Shown here in pieces: positions 24,701-35,592 of a stretch of DNA of 64,000 nucleotides. The notes beneath the pieces are model-generated. The model searched no databases. It was not told where the DNA came from and saw nothing but the letters and a program-made list of their open reading frames with translations. Position 1 is the stretch's first letter. Each line of letters starts with the position of its first letter. The translations under genes were made by a program, and so were the position numbers. Origin of the DNA: Amphiura filiformis (Eukaryota > Echinodermata > Ophiuroidea > Amphilepidida > Amphiuridae); the NCBI RefSeq assembly GCF_039555335.1, contig NC_092635.1, positions 65,685,558 to 65,749,557 of the forward strand. The letters are read 5' to 3'.

Positions 24701-26216
24701 TGAAATTAAGATTTAATTTAAATCTGGTCAACCAGACATACCTATTTTTGACGGACGAACCGACGTTGCGACTGAAACCTTCAGTCTTCAGCTGGGTTGT
24801 GATGCAAATGACCTTGAATACCGGACACAAAGGACATGACATTCCTCGTCAATTGTCATCAATACCGGAAGTGTCCGGTACTCAAGGTCATTTGCATCAC
24901 AACCCAGCTGAAGACTGAAGGTTTCAGTCGCAACGTCGGTTCGTCCGTCAAAAATAGGTATATTTGGTTGACCAGATTTAAATTTAAATTTAAAAATCTT
25001 AGTTTTGAATAAACGTTTTATGAACATTTTTGTGTTTGCTAGTATACGATCAGCCACAAACAGCTCATTCTGATGCCAGATAAGGTGTGGCGGATAGATC
25101 GGCGCATTAATTATAAAATCTTCCGCACGGAAGATGAAATGTTTGAAACGTCTTAATCCAATCTCAACTTGCTGCCGCATAAGCTATAATGTGGCAAGCA
25201 CGAAGGAAAATGGAGTTGTTAAGATTTAAAGAAACAGAACACGCGGTGGTGGTAAAGGTGATGATTATCCTGTTGACTGTGCTGTTGTAACAGGAGCACA
25301 GAAGTGAATTTGCTCCCAATGGAGTTGAACATTTTAAAATCCTATCGAAAATTGCCGAAAACCAGTCGGTGTCCTCATCAATCAGCTTAATGTGACCGGT
25401 CGACCCCATCCCAGTTGAACATGATGCACTTATGGTCCATGGCAAGCCCGATTCGACCTTTGTGGCATTAAACCCAGTTAACAGGATATTAATCCAGTAA
25501 ATCGATTCAGTAAAGCAAATAAGCTCATGCATTCGATCAATAACGACAACCAGCTTCGGTCGATTACCCCAGCTGCAGCGTGTGTAAACTCTAATTTGCA
25601 TAGAGGCTGTACGTGAAATTATTGATTGGCTCCAAACAAAGGATTTGAACCGGTGCAGTCCACCGTAATCATGTCGCAGTGCAGTCCATTCAATCAAATG
25701 TTGTCATCAACCTATTTGATCGCAGTGCATTGTTATGTGTGTGAGACGAACTGTCGCGGTTGATTGCAATCAAACATGATGTCTTATGTATTACTTTGTT
25801 CCGTGATGAAAATCGTGATGTTTTATTTAATCACTCTCGAAAAAAGTATTTCTTTTGTAGGCCTATTACTTTGTTTTGTGATGAAAATCGTGATGTTTTA
25901 TTTCATCACGCTCTAAAACAAACGATTTCTTATGTATTCCTTTGTTTCGTGATGAAAATCATGATGTTTTATTTCATCACTCACGAAAAATGATTTCTTA
26001 TGTATTACTTTGTTTCGTGATGAAAACCGTGATTTTTATTTCATCATCACGCTCTAAAACAAACGATTTCTTATGCATTATATTTGTTTTGTGATGAAAA
26101 TCGTGATGTTTTATTTCACCACGCTCTAAACAATAATTATAGTTAAATGCATTTTAAGAAAAAAATCTTATTAAAACAGTATGTTGTTTAGAAAAAATGT
26201 AGAAAGTGATGATGAC

Positions 26217-26277
<61 letters not shown>

Positions 26278-28152
26278 TCTCCAAAAGTGTCCCGGGTTTT
26301 TTTTCTTGCCCTAAATCGTGCGTATCTATTAATAAGGCACTTCAATAATCAATAATCAGTCCCGTGACGGCCTCCACTAACTAGCTACTAACTTGGGTTA
26401 TGGGCGCTGAATTTCATGTTCACTGTCACTTACTCATCAGCGAAGTACGACCCTTTTTCAACCACCTACAGTACCCAATTTCGGCATACTATGTAAGAAA
26501 CTCACCATGATGATCGAACAGAGAGTACTTTAAATGTAGCTTGTACCGTTTTCGTGTGGCATTCTTCAGAAGTGAGCGGTCCGTTTACCAAAATTGTCTG
26601 TCAAATCTCCATTCAATTAACACGGGACGTTGGCTAGCTATGTCTTGCCCTCACTCACTATTTTACCAAAGTACGAATATTTCTGAGCATCTAACCTAGC
26701 TGTAATTTTAGGTCATGTTACAGGAATATATTTGCTAGAAGTTTTTGAGAGTACTTTTAAGGGCTGGGGTATGAACGTTTGGACAGTATTTATTTTGGGA
26801 CATTAGAACACGTTAGACATATCGAATTGCATTCTGAATACGAAGAATGTCATTCTGATATCAAATAATTTTGATTTTTGAAATTCGCAATTTAATACAC
26901 ATTTTATGACAAATCATTAAAATTGATATTTTTGATATTTAACAGTACTCGAAGTAAACTTTATAAATCTGATGATTTATACTTAAAAGTGTATGTAGGT
27001 GGGATGAAAAGCCGATGATCAATTGAAAATTTGGACCTTTCGTATTGAATATATGGATTTTTTTTCCAAAAACACCAAAAAAAATTAGGTCTTTTTGGGC
27101 AAAAAGTCCATATCTTCAATATGAAAGGTCAAAATTTTCAATTGACCGTCGGCTTTTCCTTCCAACTACATACACTTTAAGAATATATCATTAGATTTGT
27201 ATAATTTACTTCGAGGACTGTTATATATCAAAAATTTGAAAAATATCAAATTTTTATAATTTGTCATAAAATTTGTATTATATCGTGATTTTCAAAAATG
27301 AAAATTATTTGATATCAGAAAGACATGCTTCGTATTCAGAGTGCCATTCGATAGGTTTGAGGTGCTCTCATGTCCCACAAATAATACTGTCGAAACGCAA
27401 TAAACGCTCATTCTAGATCCCTTAATATTGGCCGGTTATTTTTCACACATTGACGTTAACTAGACAAATGCCTATTCTTCTAACATGGCACGATTTGTAC
27501 AGGTCACAGCTCAATGGTGAGAGCACTGTGTATTGTGTATAGGAAAACGGACAGTAACTGCAGTATGATGACTCAAAACACTGCAGTTAGTGTACCTGTT
27601 GCTACTGCTTCTCAGTGCTGCCACTACTGTTAATGATGACGATTTGAATAGATGACGATACTGATGATGATTGTCACTGATGATAAAGCCCGGGGATAAA
27701 GCACTACGGATTCCAAGGCATTCTACTGGATTGGCTTTAGGAATTACTTACAAAGTAACAGGAAACAATATGTGTATTATAACGCGTGTAAATCCGAAAT
27801 GTCCCTCAAGGTTCTAAAATTGTGAAACTCCAAAAAATGGGCGATAAGGACAGCAGACAATAGCCAATAGTCATTATAGAAGTCATACAGCCCCTTGTTT
27901 GCAAAATATAAGATTTTCGCAAACAATGACCCCAACAAATTAGAATTGGGAGTTTTTATGTACAAGTACAGTATTAACGAATTACCGAGATTATTTAACA
28001 GTTTATTTACCCTGCGATCTAATATTTCGGCCATCTCCTCCATGCTTCGTTTATGGAATTTTGATATAATGACATTTTAGTGCGTATTTTGTTATTTTTT
28101 ATGTGAATTGTGGAAATGAATGAATGAATGAATGAATGAATGAATGAATGAA

Positions 28153-28199
<47 letters not shown>

Positions 28200-28204
28200 A
28201 TGAA

Positions 28205-28259
<55 letters not shown>

Positions 28260-29508
28260 ATGAAAAGGGATGACGATATGAAAATATAATTATGGGATGG
28301 TCCCTGATTAACTTCATTTCCACTTGTTCTCAGAAAACTTTGGTATTAGTAGAAAACACATACAAGGATTTTTCACTAACTTTTAAATATTAGGGCCAAA
28401 TCCCGGGGGGGGGGGGTCTTCGAAAAATTTTGTACGGGCGTGTGCCACGCAGACTTTCGGATGCTGACTTTCTCTATACCTACTTTTTGCTGTTTTTGCT
28501 ACCCATCAGTATACCAATTTTCAAGAAAAAGCACCCAAAAAGCACCCAAATTTGCCGTAATTGGGCGCTTTAATGGCATTTTTGCCCAAATGCGCCCAAT
28601 TGGGCGCATTGGTATCCACTGAAAACCCACCCATCGATATACCAAAATCGCTGAAAAGGTACCCCAAAACCGTGGCACATCCCCGTATACCTTCAACCAG
28701 GAAGAACCCCCCTCCCCCGGGGGCCAAATAATATTATGTAGTGAATTTGCTTTCATTGAGTTAAGACACAGCTTATTCGTTGTCTTGTTTGCTATATTGA
28801 GTTCTATTTGAACTTGCCTTCAGGTTTTGACTTGAATTTGTTTTTTAAAGTTGTTTGATTTTGTATTTTGTTGTCTGTCCCTGAAGAAAAACAGTTTGAC
28901 TGATCGAAACGTCGGTTGTTTTTTGTCTGATTGATTTAGTTTGTCTGCTTTATGTGTGCACAGTGATTTTCATCACTTGTTCCAGTATTATACATATTTT
29001 TGGACACTTCTATGGGCTGTGGAATTGGCAATTGTTGGCAATCGAACTTTGCCTCTGTTTGTGGCTACATTTGTTGTTTGGTTTATCGTGTCTGCTTATG
29101 TGCACAGTCACTATATGACCGCTAAATATCACAAGATATTTAACGACTCACTTTAGCTTTACTTACCCCATGGGGTACATAAATATTCAAGTACAAGCAA
29201 TCTTCGCTAACTTCCAATTGATCTTTGACGACGGTAAGTGATTCTTGGTAGCAAGAAGGTCTCAAATAAGTTGCATTGTAAGTTCCATCCCAGGTCGTCT
29301 TTTTCACTGGGTGTTCGAATCTTACTGGTGGTTCAGCAAACGGTACTCCTTCATACACATCTATCTCTCTGTCGATATTGATATACTCATGTTCTGAGAA
29401 CATAACAGTCTTACCCATCAACAGGCCTTGTTCTACCTCAACAATTGGTTGAGCATTTGAGCTTGTCACAATTAGCAATAAACCGAAATAAAATGCTTTT
29501 CGGTTCAT
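14001..29508 (-). CDS. Cholinesterase-like type-B carboxylesterase, copy B (10 exons, 586 aa)
   Basis: Tandem paralogue of copy A with the same fold and predicted secretion. Exons in transcript order: 29167-29508, 24042-24201, 23801-23878, 23075-23193, 22300-22464, 19932-20135, 18801-19001, 16916-17115, 16056-16225, 14001-14122; lengths 342, 160, 78, 119, 165, 204, 201, 200, 170 and 122, each identical to A. The start is the second ATG of the open frame (29508), giving the same 114-residue first exon as A. Triad Ser208, Glu328, His447 is intact, as are the four disulfide cysteines; the omega loop again lacks Trp. The oxyanion motif is HGGSF, not YGGGF, so Ser replaces the Gly equivalent to Torpedo Gly119. 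The tail is WAT-like and ends SET instead of SAN. The exon 9 donor is GTTAGT, weaker than A's GTAAGT. No stops or frameshifts, so both copies look functional. It may be under different substrate constraints from A, but this is inference. Confidence 0.93.
14346..15536. mobile_element. 1.2-kb long-inverted-repeat element in esterase B intron 9
   Basis: Ends TTAGGGACCGTTCATAAATA at the left and the complement of TAAGGGACCGTTCATAAATA at the right. Many G-tract plus AAAAAGTTTTG repeats lie just inside both ends. The centre holds GC-palindromes such as GCGCGCTACGCGCGC. No transposase is visible. Confidence 0.8.
16916..17115 (-). CDS. Esterase B exon 8: catalytic histidine
   Basis: Residues 424-490; LLCGHAED carries His447. 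Same boundaries and phase as in A. Confidence 0.92.
17116..18342. other. Esterase B intron 7, unassigned part
   Basis: Non-coding. About 17320-17570 is a G-rich stretch with GGGGGCACTCAAATATAATG and AAGGCGTGAAAATGGGTGC that looks repeat-derived. I could not define its ends. Nothing else recognised. Confidence 0.4.
18343..18658 (+). pseudogene. LINE 3' end relic (reverse-transcriptase polyprotein C-terminus)
   Basis: Three successive frames give the usual C-terminal block of a non-LTR retrotransposon polyprotein: IKRVDRIP then [21 protein letters not shown]; then [21 protein letters not shown] and [12 protein letters not shown]. At least two frameshifts make it dead. The stop TGA at 18656 is also the first unit of the TGA microsatellite that follows, so the microsatellite is most simply the 3' tail of the LINE. 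Lies in esterase B intron 7, antisense to the gene. Confidence 0.85.
18656..18723. repeat. (TGA)n microsatellite, LINE tail
   Basis: About 22 TGA units, slightly imperfect near the right end (CATGATCATGATGA). It abuts the LINE C-terminus, as in LINEs whose 3' ends are short microsatellites. Confidence 0.9.
19002..19931. other. Esterase B intron 6
   Basis: Partly alignable to intron 6 of A (for example GCAGAATAGCAGTAAATA in both). About 19600-19690 has a GTGCGTAGCGCACTATAAAT followed by a T-rich run that resembles a SINE tail, but no A or B box could be secured. No coding signal. Confidence 0.4.
20655..21020. mobile_element. GCACGGTTGTTTGAT fold-back element, copy 1
   Basis: GAGCACGGTTGTTTGAT at the left and ATCAATCAACCGTTCGAG at the right form degenerate terminal inverted repeats. 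A related copy with better ends is at 31709-32200. Non-coding; in esterase B intron 5. Confidence 0.7.
21461..21802. mobile_element. GGCGTAGAT fold-back element
   Basis: Starts GGCGTAGATCCCGGGGGGAT and ends AAATCTACGCC. Inside are two direct copies of a GCGCGCTTCGCGCGCATTT palindrome about 75 bases apart. In esterase B intron 5. Confidence 0.7.
21833..22147. mobile_element. GGGGCTGTGCAATAATTATGA fold-back element, complete copy
   Basis: TAAGGGGCTGTGCAATAATT at the left and its complement at the right; the inner sequence has repeated GGGGCAAAGAATTTTTGGC. Same family as 6001-6188. Confidence 0.8.
22917..23073. mobile_element. Hairpin element touching the esterase B exon 4 donor
   Basis: Arms of about 45 bases (ATTGAAGACCGAATTAAAAA at the left, complement of ATTGAAGACTGAATTAAAAA at the right), TA-flanked. 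On the gene strand the element begins five bases into the intron. The donor now reads GTATAATTGAAG, where A reads GTATAGGCTAAC. Its far border reads TATATAGGTC, so the ancestral intron start GTATAGG can be recognised on both sides. Confidence 0.85.
23075..23193 (-). CDS. Esterase B exon 4: catalytic serine
   Basis: Residues 194-233 with [10 protein letters not shown] (Ser208). Its donor is followed within five bases by a hairpin element. Confidence 0.93.
24042..24201 (-). CDS. Esterase B exon 2: oxyanion loop with Gly-to-Ser
   Basis: Residues 115-168. [13 protein letters not shown]: the third Gly of the GGG motif is Ser128. The codon is TCT in B against GGC in A, so at least two base changes separate the copies here. 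Confidence 0.93.
24708..25000. mobile_element. Near-perfect hairpin element in esterase B intron 1
   Basis: Arms of about 120-130 bases pair almost throughout (for example CTGGTCAACCA, GACGGACGAACCGACGTTGC, TTCAGTCTTCAGCTGGGTTG). The intron sequence on either side (to about 24335 and from about 25045) is alignable to intron 1 of A, while the region between is absent from A. It therefore inserted after the duplication. Confidence 0.85.
25781..26130. repeat. Minisatellite of about 75-base units, each a small hairpin
   Basis: Five imperfect units of TTACTTTGTTTCGTGATGAA then AATCGTGATGTTTTATTTCA then TCACGCTCTAAAACAAACG. Each unit contains GTGATGAAA and TTTCATCAC as an inverted pair. In esterase B intron 1. 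Confidence 0.8.
26205..26277. repeat. (GAT)n microsatellite
   Basis: About 23 GAT units with one early GAC interruption. No LINE C-terminus could be read beside it, unlike the tract at 18656. Confidence 0.95.
26757..27425. mobile_element. TTAA-flanked long fold-back element, copy 2
   Basis: Same element and orientation as 7761-8664, without the nested palindrome. Borders TTAAGGG and complement. The intact central site at about 27230 serves as the empty site for the nested insertion in copy 1. Confidence 0.85.
28114..28264. repeat. (AATG)n/(AAAT)n microsatellite
   Basis: AATG units pass into a long AAAT run with single AATG interruptions. In esterase B intron 1. Confidence 0.97.
28391..28733. 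mobile_element. Probable fold-back repeat with G-tract ends
   Basis: A long G tract after TTAGGGCCAAATCCC at the left and CCCCCCTCCCCCGGGGGCC at the right form an imperfect terminal pair. The interior repeats ACCCATC.GTATACCAA, AAAAGCACCC and TGCGCCCAATTGGGCGCA. Exact ends uncertain. Confidence 0.5.
29167..29508 (-). CDS. Esterase B exon 1: signal peptide and shortened omega loop
   Basis: Residues 1-114 from the second in-frame ATG; an upstream ATG at 29526 would add six residues (MILLIK) without a counterpart in A. Hydrophobic leader, Cys86 and Cys104 as in A. Confidence 0.92.
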
Positions 29509-29770
29509 TTTGATAAGTAATATCAAAATTGAACAAACCCCAAAACACCGTTTTGCCGGTGGCTACTTGCTTTGTAGTCCCAATCTGCCTTGTACACGCA
29601 ATGCCAAGTGTATCAATCGGATAAACAGCTCTGTCAGCCTTCCGAATTCACGTGTCCAACAAATCGTGTGTCATAAAAGGACTTTGGAGTTTGCACTCCA
29701 ATAATTTCATAATAATGATGATTACAGCGATGACTTGCGATTAATGTGATTACACAAAGGTGATGGGATC
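29509..29770 (-). promoter_or_regulatory. Upstream region of esterase B, conserved with copy A
   Basis: Contains the same ordered blocks as upstream of A, uninterrupted: CACCGTTTTGCCGGTGGCTA, TTTGCACTCC, GATTACAGCGAT, CTTGCGATTAATGTGATT. Likely promoter or 5' UTR; no core promoter element called. Confidence 0.5.
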
Positions 29771-31708
29771 ACACCACTAAATCAAGTTCCTATTCTTTTA
29801 TGTGTTAAAAGGTACCCAAGAAATCGTCATTTTCTCATGGTTATATCGTCATCGTTCATTCAAAACACCATTTTCCCAAAGTTAATGATATATTCTACCC
29901 TAGAACCAGCATTTTTTGGTAGTTGAGCGGCTTGATTTTTCGCAGTGGTGCATCGAACATGAGGTAAACCATACCAAACTCTACAGCTCAGGGCCTCTAT
30001 GTTGTGACAACAGTTGGGCCACGGAACCAAAAATCCTTCATAAAATGTCAAAATTGTAGTATTTTTCATCTTTTTATGCTCAGATGATTAGAAAAACATC
30101 AACAGAGCACAACATGTCAAAAAAAGTAACTAACCTCTCTTAAATAATTACAAATCTGTAAAATATCTGAGCCATGGGATAATTCAGTCCTTCGGAGAGG
30201 GGACGTTAAGGCGTCAGTCCCGTGTACAGATGAGCTATACCTGTACATGTAGCTCATAGTCAATTTAGAGAACAGTAGAGTGAAAATCCCGGACTGTTCC
30301 CAAACCGTCCCGAATTTCAAATGGACCCCAACGAAAATAAGGTTCATAAGAGGCTTTCTTGGATTGTCCAGGGTTGTCAAAACCAAACATATCAAATCAT
30401 AAATAAAATAAGATTAATTTAGACTGTGTTGGATAATTATTAATTATTTATTGTGTTGGAAAAAATTCATTATTCGACATGGAGAAATTATTCTAATTGT
30501 GTGTCAAAAATACTAATATTGGAGAAAATGAATTTGTGTACCAAATCATGACGAACTACCAATTTGACATAGCTATCAAACATGTAGCACCGACCCCAAT
30601 AATTCGATTCAATAGGCTCATTTTGTTTGGTGGCGTCCCAGTGGCGTAGCCACATTGAAATCACAATAGTACATCTGCTAAGCTAAGCATTGTGCACTTT
30701 CTAGTAGAAGCATGATAATTTCCACACATGAAGTACAATGTCCAGTGTTGATTTTAAGATCTGGAGTCATTTTGGATTTGACCACTGGTTACCGCTACAG
30801 GTTACGAAAGGTCATACAGGAGTAAAAAAAATTAAAAAAATGCTCCGATCTCAATATACCCAATGTTTAAATGACTCAGTTGGGCAATTTATTTGGTATT
30901 TTGTACATTTATCTGCCATTTTGTTTCTTTAAAATTGGGTCGGCATTGGTCAACATCGGATCTGCAAAAGTTGATGTACTTTGTAAATTGTTGGACTTTG
31001 TTGGTGTTAAGCCAATCTCAATGACCGGGATCCAAATTTGTGATCTTGTCCTTTTTCTTAGTGAAATGAGGTCTAAGTTTGACCAATCAAAGTGAAACGA
31101 TGTTACCAATCTGACCGATAGAACAAAATATTGGCAAGGCAACCACTCCGAATCTATGCCACTGTGGCGTCCGATTCGCCAGGATTGAACACAAACACAC
31201 CATCTGTCAGAATACAGTTCTTTAATGACAACATGTAGTACTGCATATTAGCGAATCAATTGAGTCCACGGTGATGCAAGCGACCTAGATCCTAGATATG
31301 GCAAACTATTCTTTTTCTTGATTAATATTACAAAACGAAAAATGTTAGACTATTTTCATCAAAATTGGAAAAAAAATTCTGTTTTGACCCATGTGTAGTA
31401 GCCCAAATGTTGACCTTTTACCTTTTTTGCTCATAACTCCGGAACGATAATCCGCATATAGATCAAACTATTCATTTTCTGAATCCTTATGACCTATAAG
31501 GAATAATGTGGAATAGGTTTAACAAAATTTGAGTAACTTTGAAATTTGACCCCGGTATAAACTTTGACCTCGGAATTCCGGGATTGCACAAACGGCTAAT
31601 GTTGGCTAACGTACTTTTTCTAATAAGTGACCCACAAGGAGAGAATAATTATGCCAATTCTGTTGCTTGTATGACCTTGGTACTGGTCTCAATTTTGGCA
31701 ATAATGCT
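29771..31708. other. Spacer between esterase B and the Patched-like gene, part 1
   Basis: AT-rich and non-coding. About 30107-30168 is a fragment of the TAAACATCTC element family. About 31385-31570 (CATAACTCC.GAACGATAA) is related to 38970-39125. No gene recognised. Confidence 0.5.
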
Positions 31709-32200
31709 GTACATCCGCGCACGGTTGTTTGATGGGATCATTTATTAATTTTTCAAACAAAACATCATGTACAACCAAATTTTAGGCTTTCAGCCACAAG
31801 TAATATCATGTTAATGTATACAGATGATTTTGAGTCATTCTCATCTTTAATTTCCCCTCTTTTACAAAATTATTTACTTTTATAGCATTTTTAAAGTTTT
31901 TTTTGGATATAAAATGTATCTATTAATGACAAAATAGGTGGTGCTATTTAGTTACTGAAAATTACTCTTTCAAGCTTTCAATACAAATAATTCCTTTAAT
32001 CGTTTGATCAAATATGTTTTTAAAATTTCCTTGTTGCTTGTTTCACCTATTCCAGGTGTTTTAATGGCAGTATTAATCACCTAACCCTTGCAAATAACGA
32101 AATATGATTTAGGATAAATAGCGCCATCTATAGTTTGCATTTAGTTAATAATGAAGCCAATTCTATATACATCAAACAACCGTGCGCGCATCGCAGTACA
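31709..32200. mobile_element. GCACGGTTGTTTGAT fold-back element, copy 2
   Basis: Left end TGTACATCCGCGCACGGTTG and right end CAACCGTGCGCGCATCGCAG pair; the interior is AT-rich. Related to 20655-21020. Confidence 0.75.
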
Positions 32201-32331
32201 ATGATTTCCTAATGTTGGGTGCAAATTCATTCATACTCCACGTAATTTGAGATCAACTTTTGGGATGTGGCTTTGAATGGATGTCAATGAACTTTGGCAT
32301 TGGAAATGAGAACATTTTGGTGCATTATAAT

Positions 32332-32410
32332 TAGTCTCTCGGTCCCAGCCGGCTTATGCTTCGTCGCCATTAAGTAACATCGGAGCACAACCCGGCTGGG
32401 ACCGAGACTA
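32332..32410. mobile_element. Short GC-rich hairpin
   Basis: TAGTCTCTCGGTCCCAGCCG at the left and CCGGCTGGGACCGAGACTA at the right with a roughly 40-base loop. Could be a tiny MITE or a solo fold-back. Confidence 0.7.
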
Positions 32411-32484
32411 CATTGTGATATGACGTTGTTTTGATCACGATATACTAGATATGACGATATTGTGACCTTGACATTGGGCTTTTA

Positions 32485-32720
32485 TTTGCGATGTGTCGCG
32501 ATATGTATTCATTTGACGATAATGAGTAAAAGTGTACTTTGTCCTTGACTGAGGTAAGGTTATCACCGTTACATAATTTCTATCATGGCATTTAAATTTT
32601 AATTGTGATGTGGCGAGATGTATATTCTTTTGACGATAATGAGTAAAAGTGCACTTTGTCCTCGAAAGGAGTAAGGTAAGTGTTCATTAATTATCACTGT
32701 TACATAATTACTATGTCATT
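32485..32720. repeat. Tandem duplication, two units of about 115 bases
   Basis: Both units contain TTTGACGATAATGAGTAAAA, CACTTTGTCCT or TACTTTGTCCT, and a TTACATAATT followed by CTAT. Non-coding. Confidence 0.75.
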
Positions 32721-32939
32721 TTATATTTTTCTTGGCAGACCAATAAACGCGTAATCAGTAGAGGTACAATAACCATGAGCCCGGGCGGAATAAAATTTCC
32801 AAACGGCAAAAAAAAGTTGCCCCGCCCCCTCGGCCTGGCTAAAAAACATTGCCCCCGATCATGCCGATTTCTGAGCGTTTCTGGGAACCCAATTTGCAAG
32901 CAGAAAATTGTGCATATTAGAAAGTGGTTACTCCTTCAT

Positions 32940-33075
32940 GTAAATATAAACGAAATTAGGGTTATGGTTAGTTTAGGGTTAGGGTAAGGGTTAGGGTTAG
33001 GGTTAGTGTTAGGATTAGGATTAGGGTTAGTTAGGATTATGGTTAGGGTTAGGATTATGGTTAGGGTCAGGATTA
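32940..33075. repeat. Interstitial TTAGGG-type (telomere-like) tract
   Basis: About 135 bases of GGGTTA units with variants (GTGTTA, GGATTA, GGATTATGGTTA, GGGTAAGGGTTA). Flanked by ordinary AT-rich spacer rather than other subtelomeric-looking sequence. Confidence 0.9.
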
Positions 33076-33264
33076 GCTTACACAAAATAATTACATGAAG
33101 GATCGACCTTGAAAGTTTCGTATACTGTTTCTAGTATACCTTTTTAGATGTTTTACAAAATCGCTTGCGCCGTTCTCTCCATTGCAATTTTTTAATTGTT
33201 TCCCCCACAATTTACTATAAGTTTCCATAAGTTTCCATAATTCCAGGGTTCAGACCAACCTTAA

Positions 33265-33935
33265 AGCATCTATATCTCAAATTATTTGTGACATGTTCAT
33301 ATCTTGTTGCATATCAATGGACAGCTACTTAATCCCCCTTAAGAATGACACCACCCTTGAAACAATAACCCTTTTCACGGATGAGCACACATCTTGTCAA
33401 TGTAGTGAGGTCTACCCAACAGCTTGGCAAAATTCTCTTCATGCTGTTCACCAGCCTGGCTGAGCCTAGTAAACCAACATTGGTTTACTAGTCTCACGTC
33501 ACATCCTGGTCACACATTGCTGTTGGATGGCATTCCATATTTCAACCGGGATTCGTCGCAGATCCGGGCGCAGATCATTCAATGTGGTTGCATTGGCTAC
33601 TCTGGCAGACTCAGCACGACCAAGCTGGGCCCGCAAGTGTTCAATCGGGTTGAGATAAGGGATGAGGCAGGCCATTCCATTCACCCTACTTCCATTTTCT
33701 GTAGGCAGTCGTTAACTACCCTGGCTCCGTGGGGTCAATTTGACACATTCTGCTTGAGACCCCACTACATTCCCAAGACGTGTACTCAGATGTGAAAAAG
33801 GTGATTGTTTCAAATGTGATATCATTGTAAAGGGGAATAAATTAGATGTCCGTTGATATGCAACACGATAAGAACATGTCACAAATAATCTAAGATGTAG
33901 ATGCTTGAAAAACTTTTGTTGAGGAGTTAAAACAC
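33265..33935 (-). pseudogene. Tc1-type transposase relic
   Basis: The minus strand of about 33499-33684 reads PYLNPIEHL, AQLGRA, TLNDLR and AIQQQCVTR, the C-terminal signature of Tc1/mariner-family transposases (DLNPIEH..W..L..A). Flanks at 33265-33350 and 33830-33930 are inverted relative to each other (CTCAAATTATTTGTGACATG, TTGCATATCAA) and match the element at 44288-44943. The N-terminal half and the first two catalytic acids are not recognisable, so this is dead. Confidence 0.75.
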
Positions 33936-35592
33936 TGAACAAGGAAAGAACACTGCAAATTCCATATAATGTCCGGCACAATGACTCTTTTGTAAAGACA
34001 AAAAAAATAAAAAATTTTAAACATATAATGTCAGTTGTTGGCTTTTTGTTTTGTTTGTTTGTTTTTTTGTTTGTTTGTGGTACAGGCTGATATTCCTTAA
34101 CCTTCTTCAAGAAGGGAAACATTTAATAATGAAATTTTAGTACAATTTAAAACCTGCTATGTGACGGGAAACTGAAATCGACTTTGTCTGGTTAATTATT
34201 TAGAAACTAAAATTAAATTTATTCCAAAGATTGAAAGTTTGAATAAAATTTAACACTCAATACTCTCAACGCCACGGAAGTGATGGGAAACAAGAAAATG
34301 TTCTTATATAAATATGAATGCTCAATGCCCAAGTTTCATGACCTCTTCGATGCTACTGTGTAAACAAAACGTTATTTATCTACGTCTCTGTCTGCTGACT
34401 ATATCACATTCATGTTCATTTAATAAAACAGACCTACATACCAAACCAGTTATTTATGCTATGTTATCGGTCATGTATCTCGTATAACACACAACCTTTG
34501 TAGGGTTCAACAAAATGGGTAAAACGAAAAGTTTATAAAACTTGTCAGATGAAAACAGCACCAGGCTTGCTAGCATACAAAGATTCCCACAAAAACAGTC
34601 CCTGACGAATGGTGTGCTATCCGAAATTAATTTTAGCCTTGCGGACGTCATTGAGAATCTTGAACCACCCTCCATAGTCCACAAGCCACGTCAAGCTTCA
34701 CCATCTACACTGATGGTTAGAATGGTAAAGGTGAATCTTGATCTAAGGTTTTAGGCGTTTAATATGGTACTGATCGAATGCATGAATGCTGAGACATTAT
34801 TATTAAAACAGTATAGGGGCCAGCCCCATAAAATTTCCGCGTCGTTGGACAGATGTTTCAAATGAACAAATCATATATCAAAATGTTCAGAAGAGTCTGT
34901 AGAATCTTTTCTGCCATGTTGCCATTTCTGTAACCCGTGCGTTCTCTTCCGTTTCCATGGCAACGGTCACGCTATTTAAGGATTTTTGTTATTTTTTACC
35001 TTAAAATGCCACATTTAAACTAGCTATTTCTTGACAACTAAATGGAGTAGAAACTTCATATTTGGTGTGCAGAACACATGTAACAAGAACATTTGAAATG
35101 TGTAAGCAAAATCATTGCTTAATTCAATACATTTAATTTATGGGTAAAAATTACATTTTTTGCTGATTTTTGGTCAGTTTTGACCTAAAATAGTAATTTT
35201 TACATGTGAAATTTTTGAAAATTTACATAATGCCTGAAAGTGTATCAATCAAAATGTTAATCATTGGTCTCAGTTCATGCATCGCTCTTGAAAAAGCATT
35301 GGACGATCATTGATTGTGGCAAAAACAATCTAAATCTCAAGCAGCGCAGTCAGATTCGAGTTTTGGAAAAGCAAGAAGTTCGGCCACACACTCAGTTGTA
35401 TAGTTAGCGGAAAATCTTCACAACAAAAGCATTTCAATATTTAAAATTGGTATAAAATTAATTATTCTCAGCGTGTACTTTTTCACATGAATTATTAACA
35501 AAAAATGACTTGCCTTTATATGTTTTTGCTTGTCCACGTGCATAGATACGTGTACGTCAGCTGTTTGTTTTCGGATTACAACAAGCTAAATA
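33936..35592. other. Spacer and presumed 5' region of the Patched-like gene
   Basis: No mobile element with clear ends. A 70-codon open frame at 34542-34754 has no recognisable similarity. The promoter and 5' UTR of the divergent plus-strand gene should lie in the last few hundred bases, but no core element could be called. Confidence 0.45.

Noticed and set aside
25164-25697. 177-codon open frame on the minus strand
   Set aside because: Part of it is intron 1 sequence of esterase B that aligns to intron 1 of copy A, where the frame is not kept. No known domain.
26205-26277. (GAT)n tract as another LINE tail
   Set aside because: No LINE C-terminal sequence could be read on either side.
28099-28323. 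Minus-strand frame with repeated IYLF
   Set aside because: Translation of the AAAT microsatellite.
33424-33795. 123-codon plus-strand open frame
   Set aside because: Antisense shadow of the Tc1-type transposase relic.
34542-34754. 70-codon plus-strand frame
   Set aside because: No motif, no splice context and no similarity I recognise.
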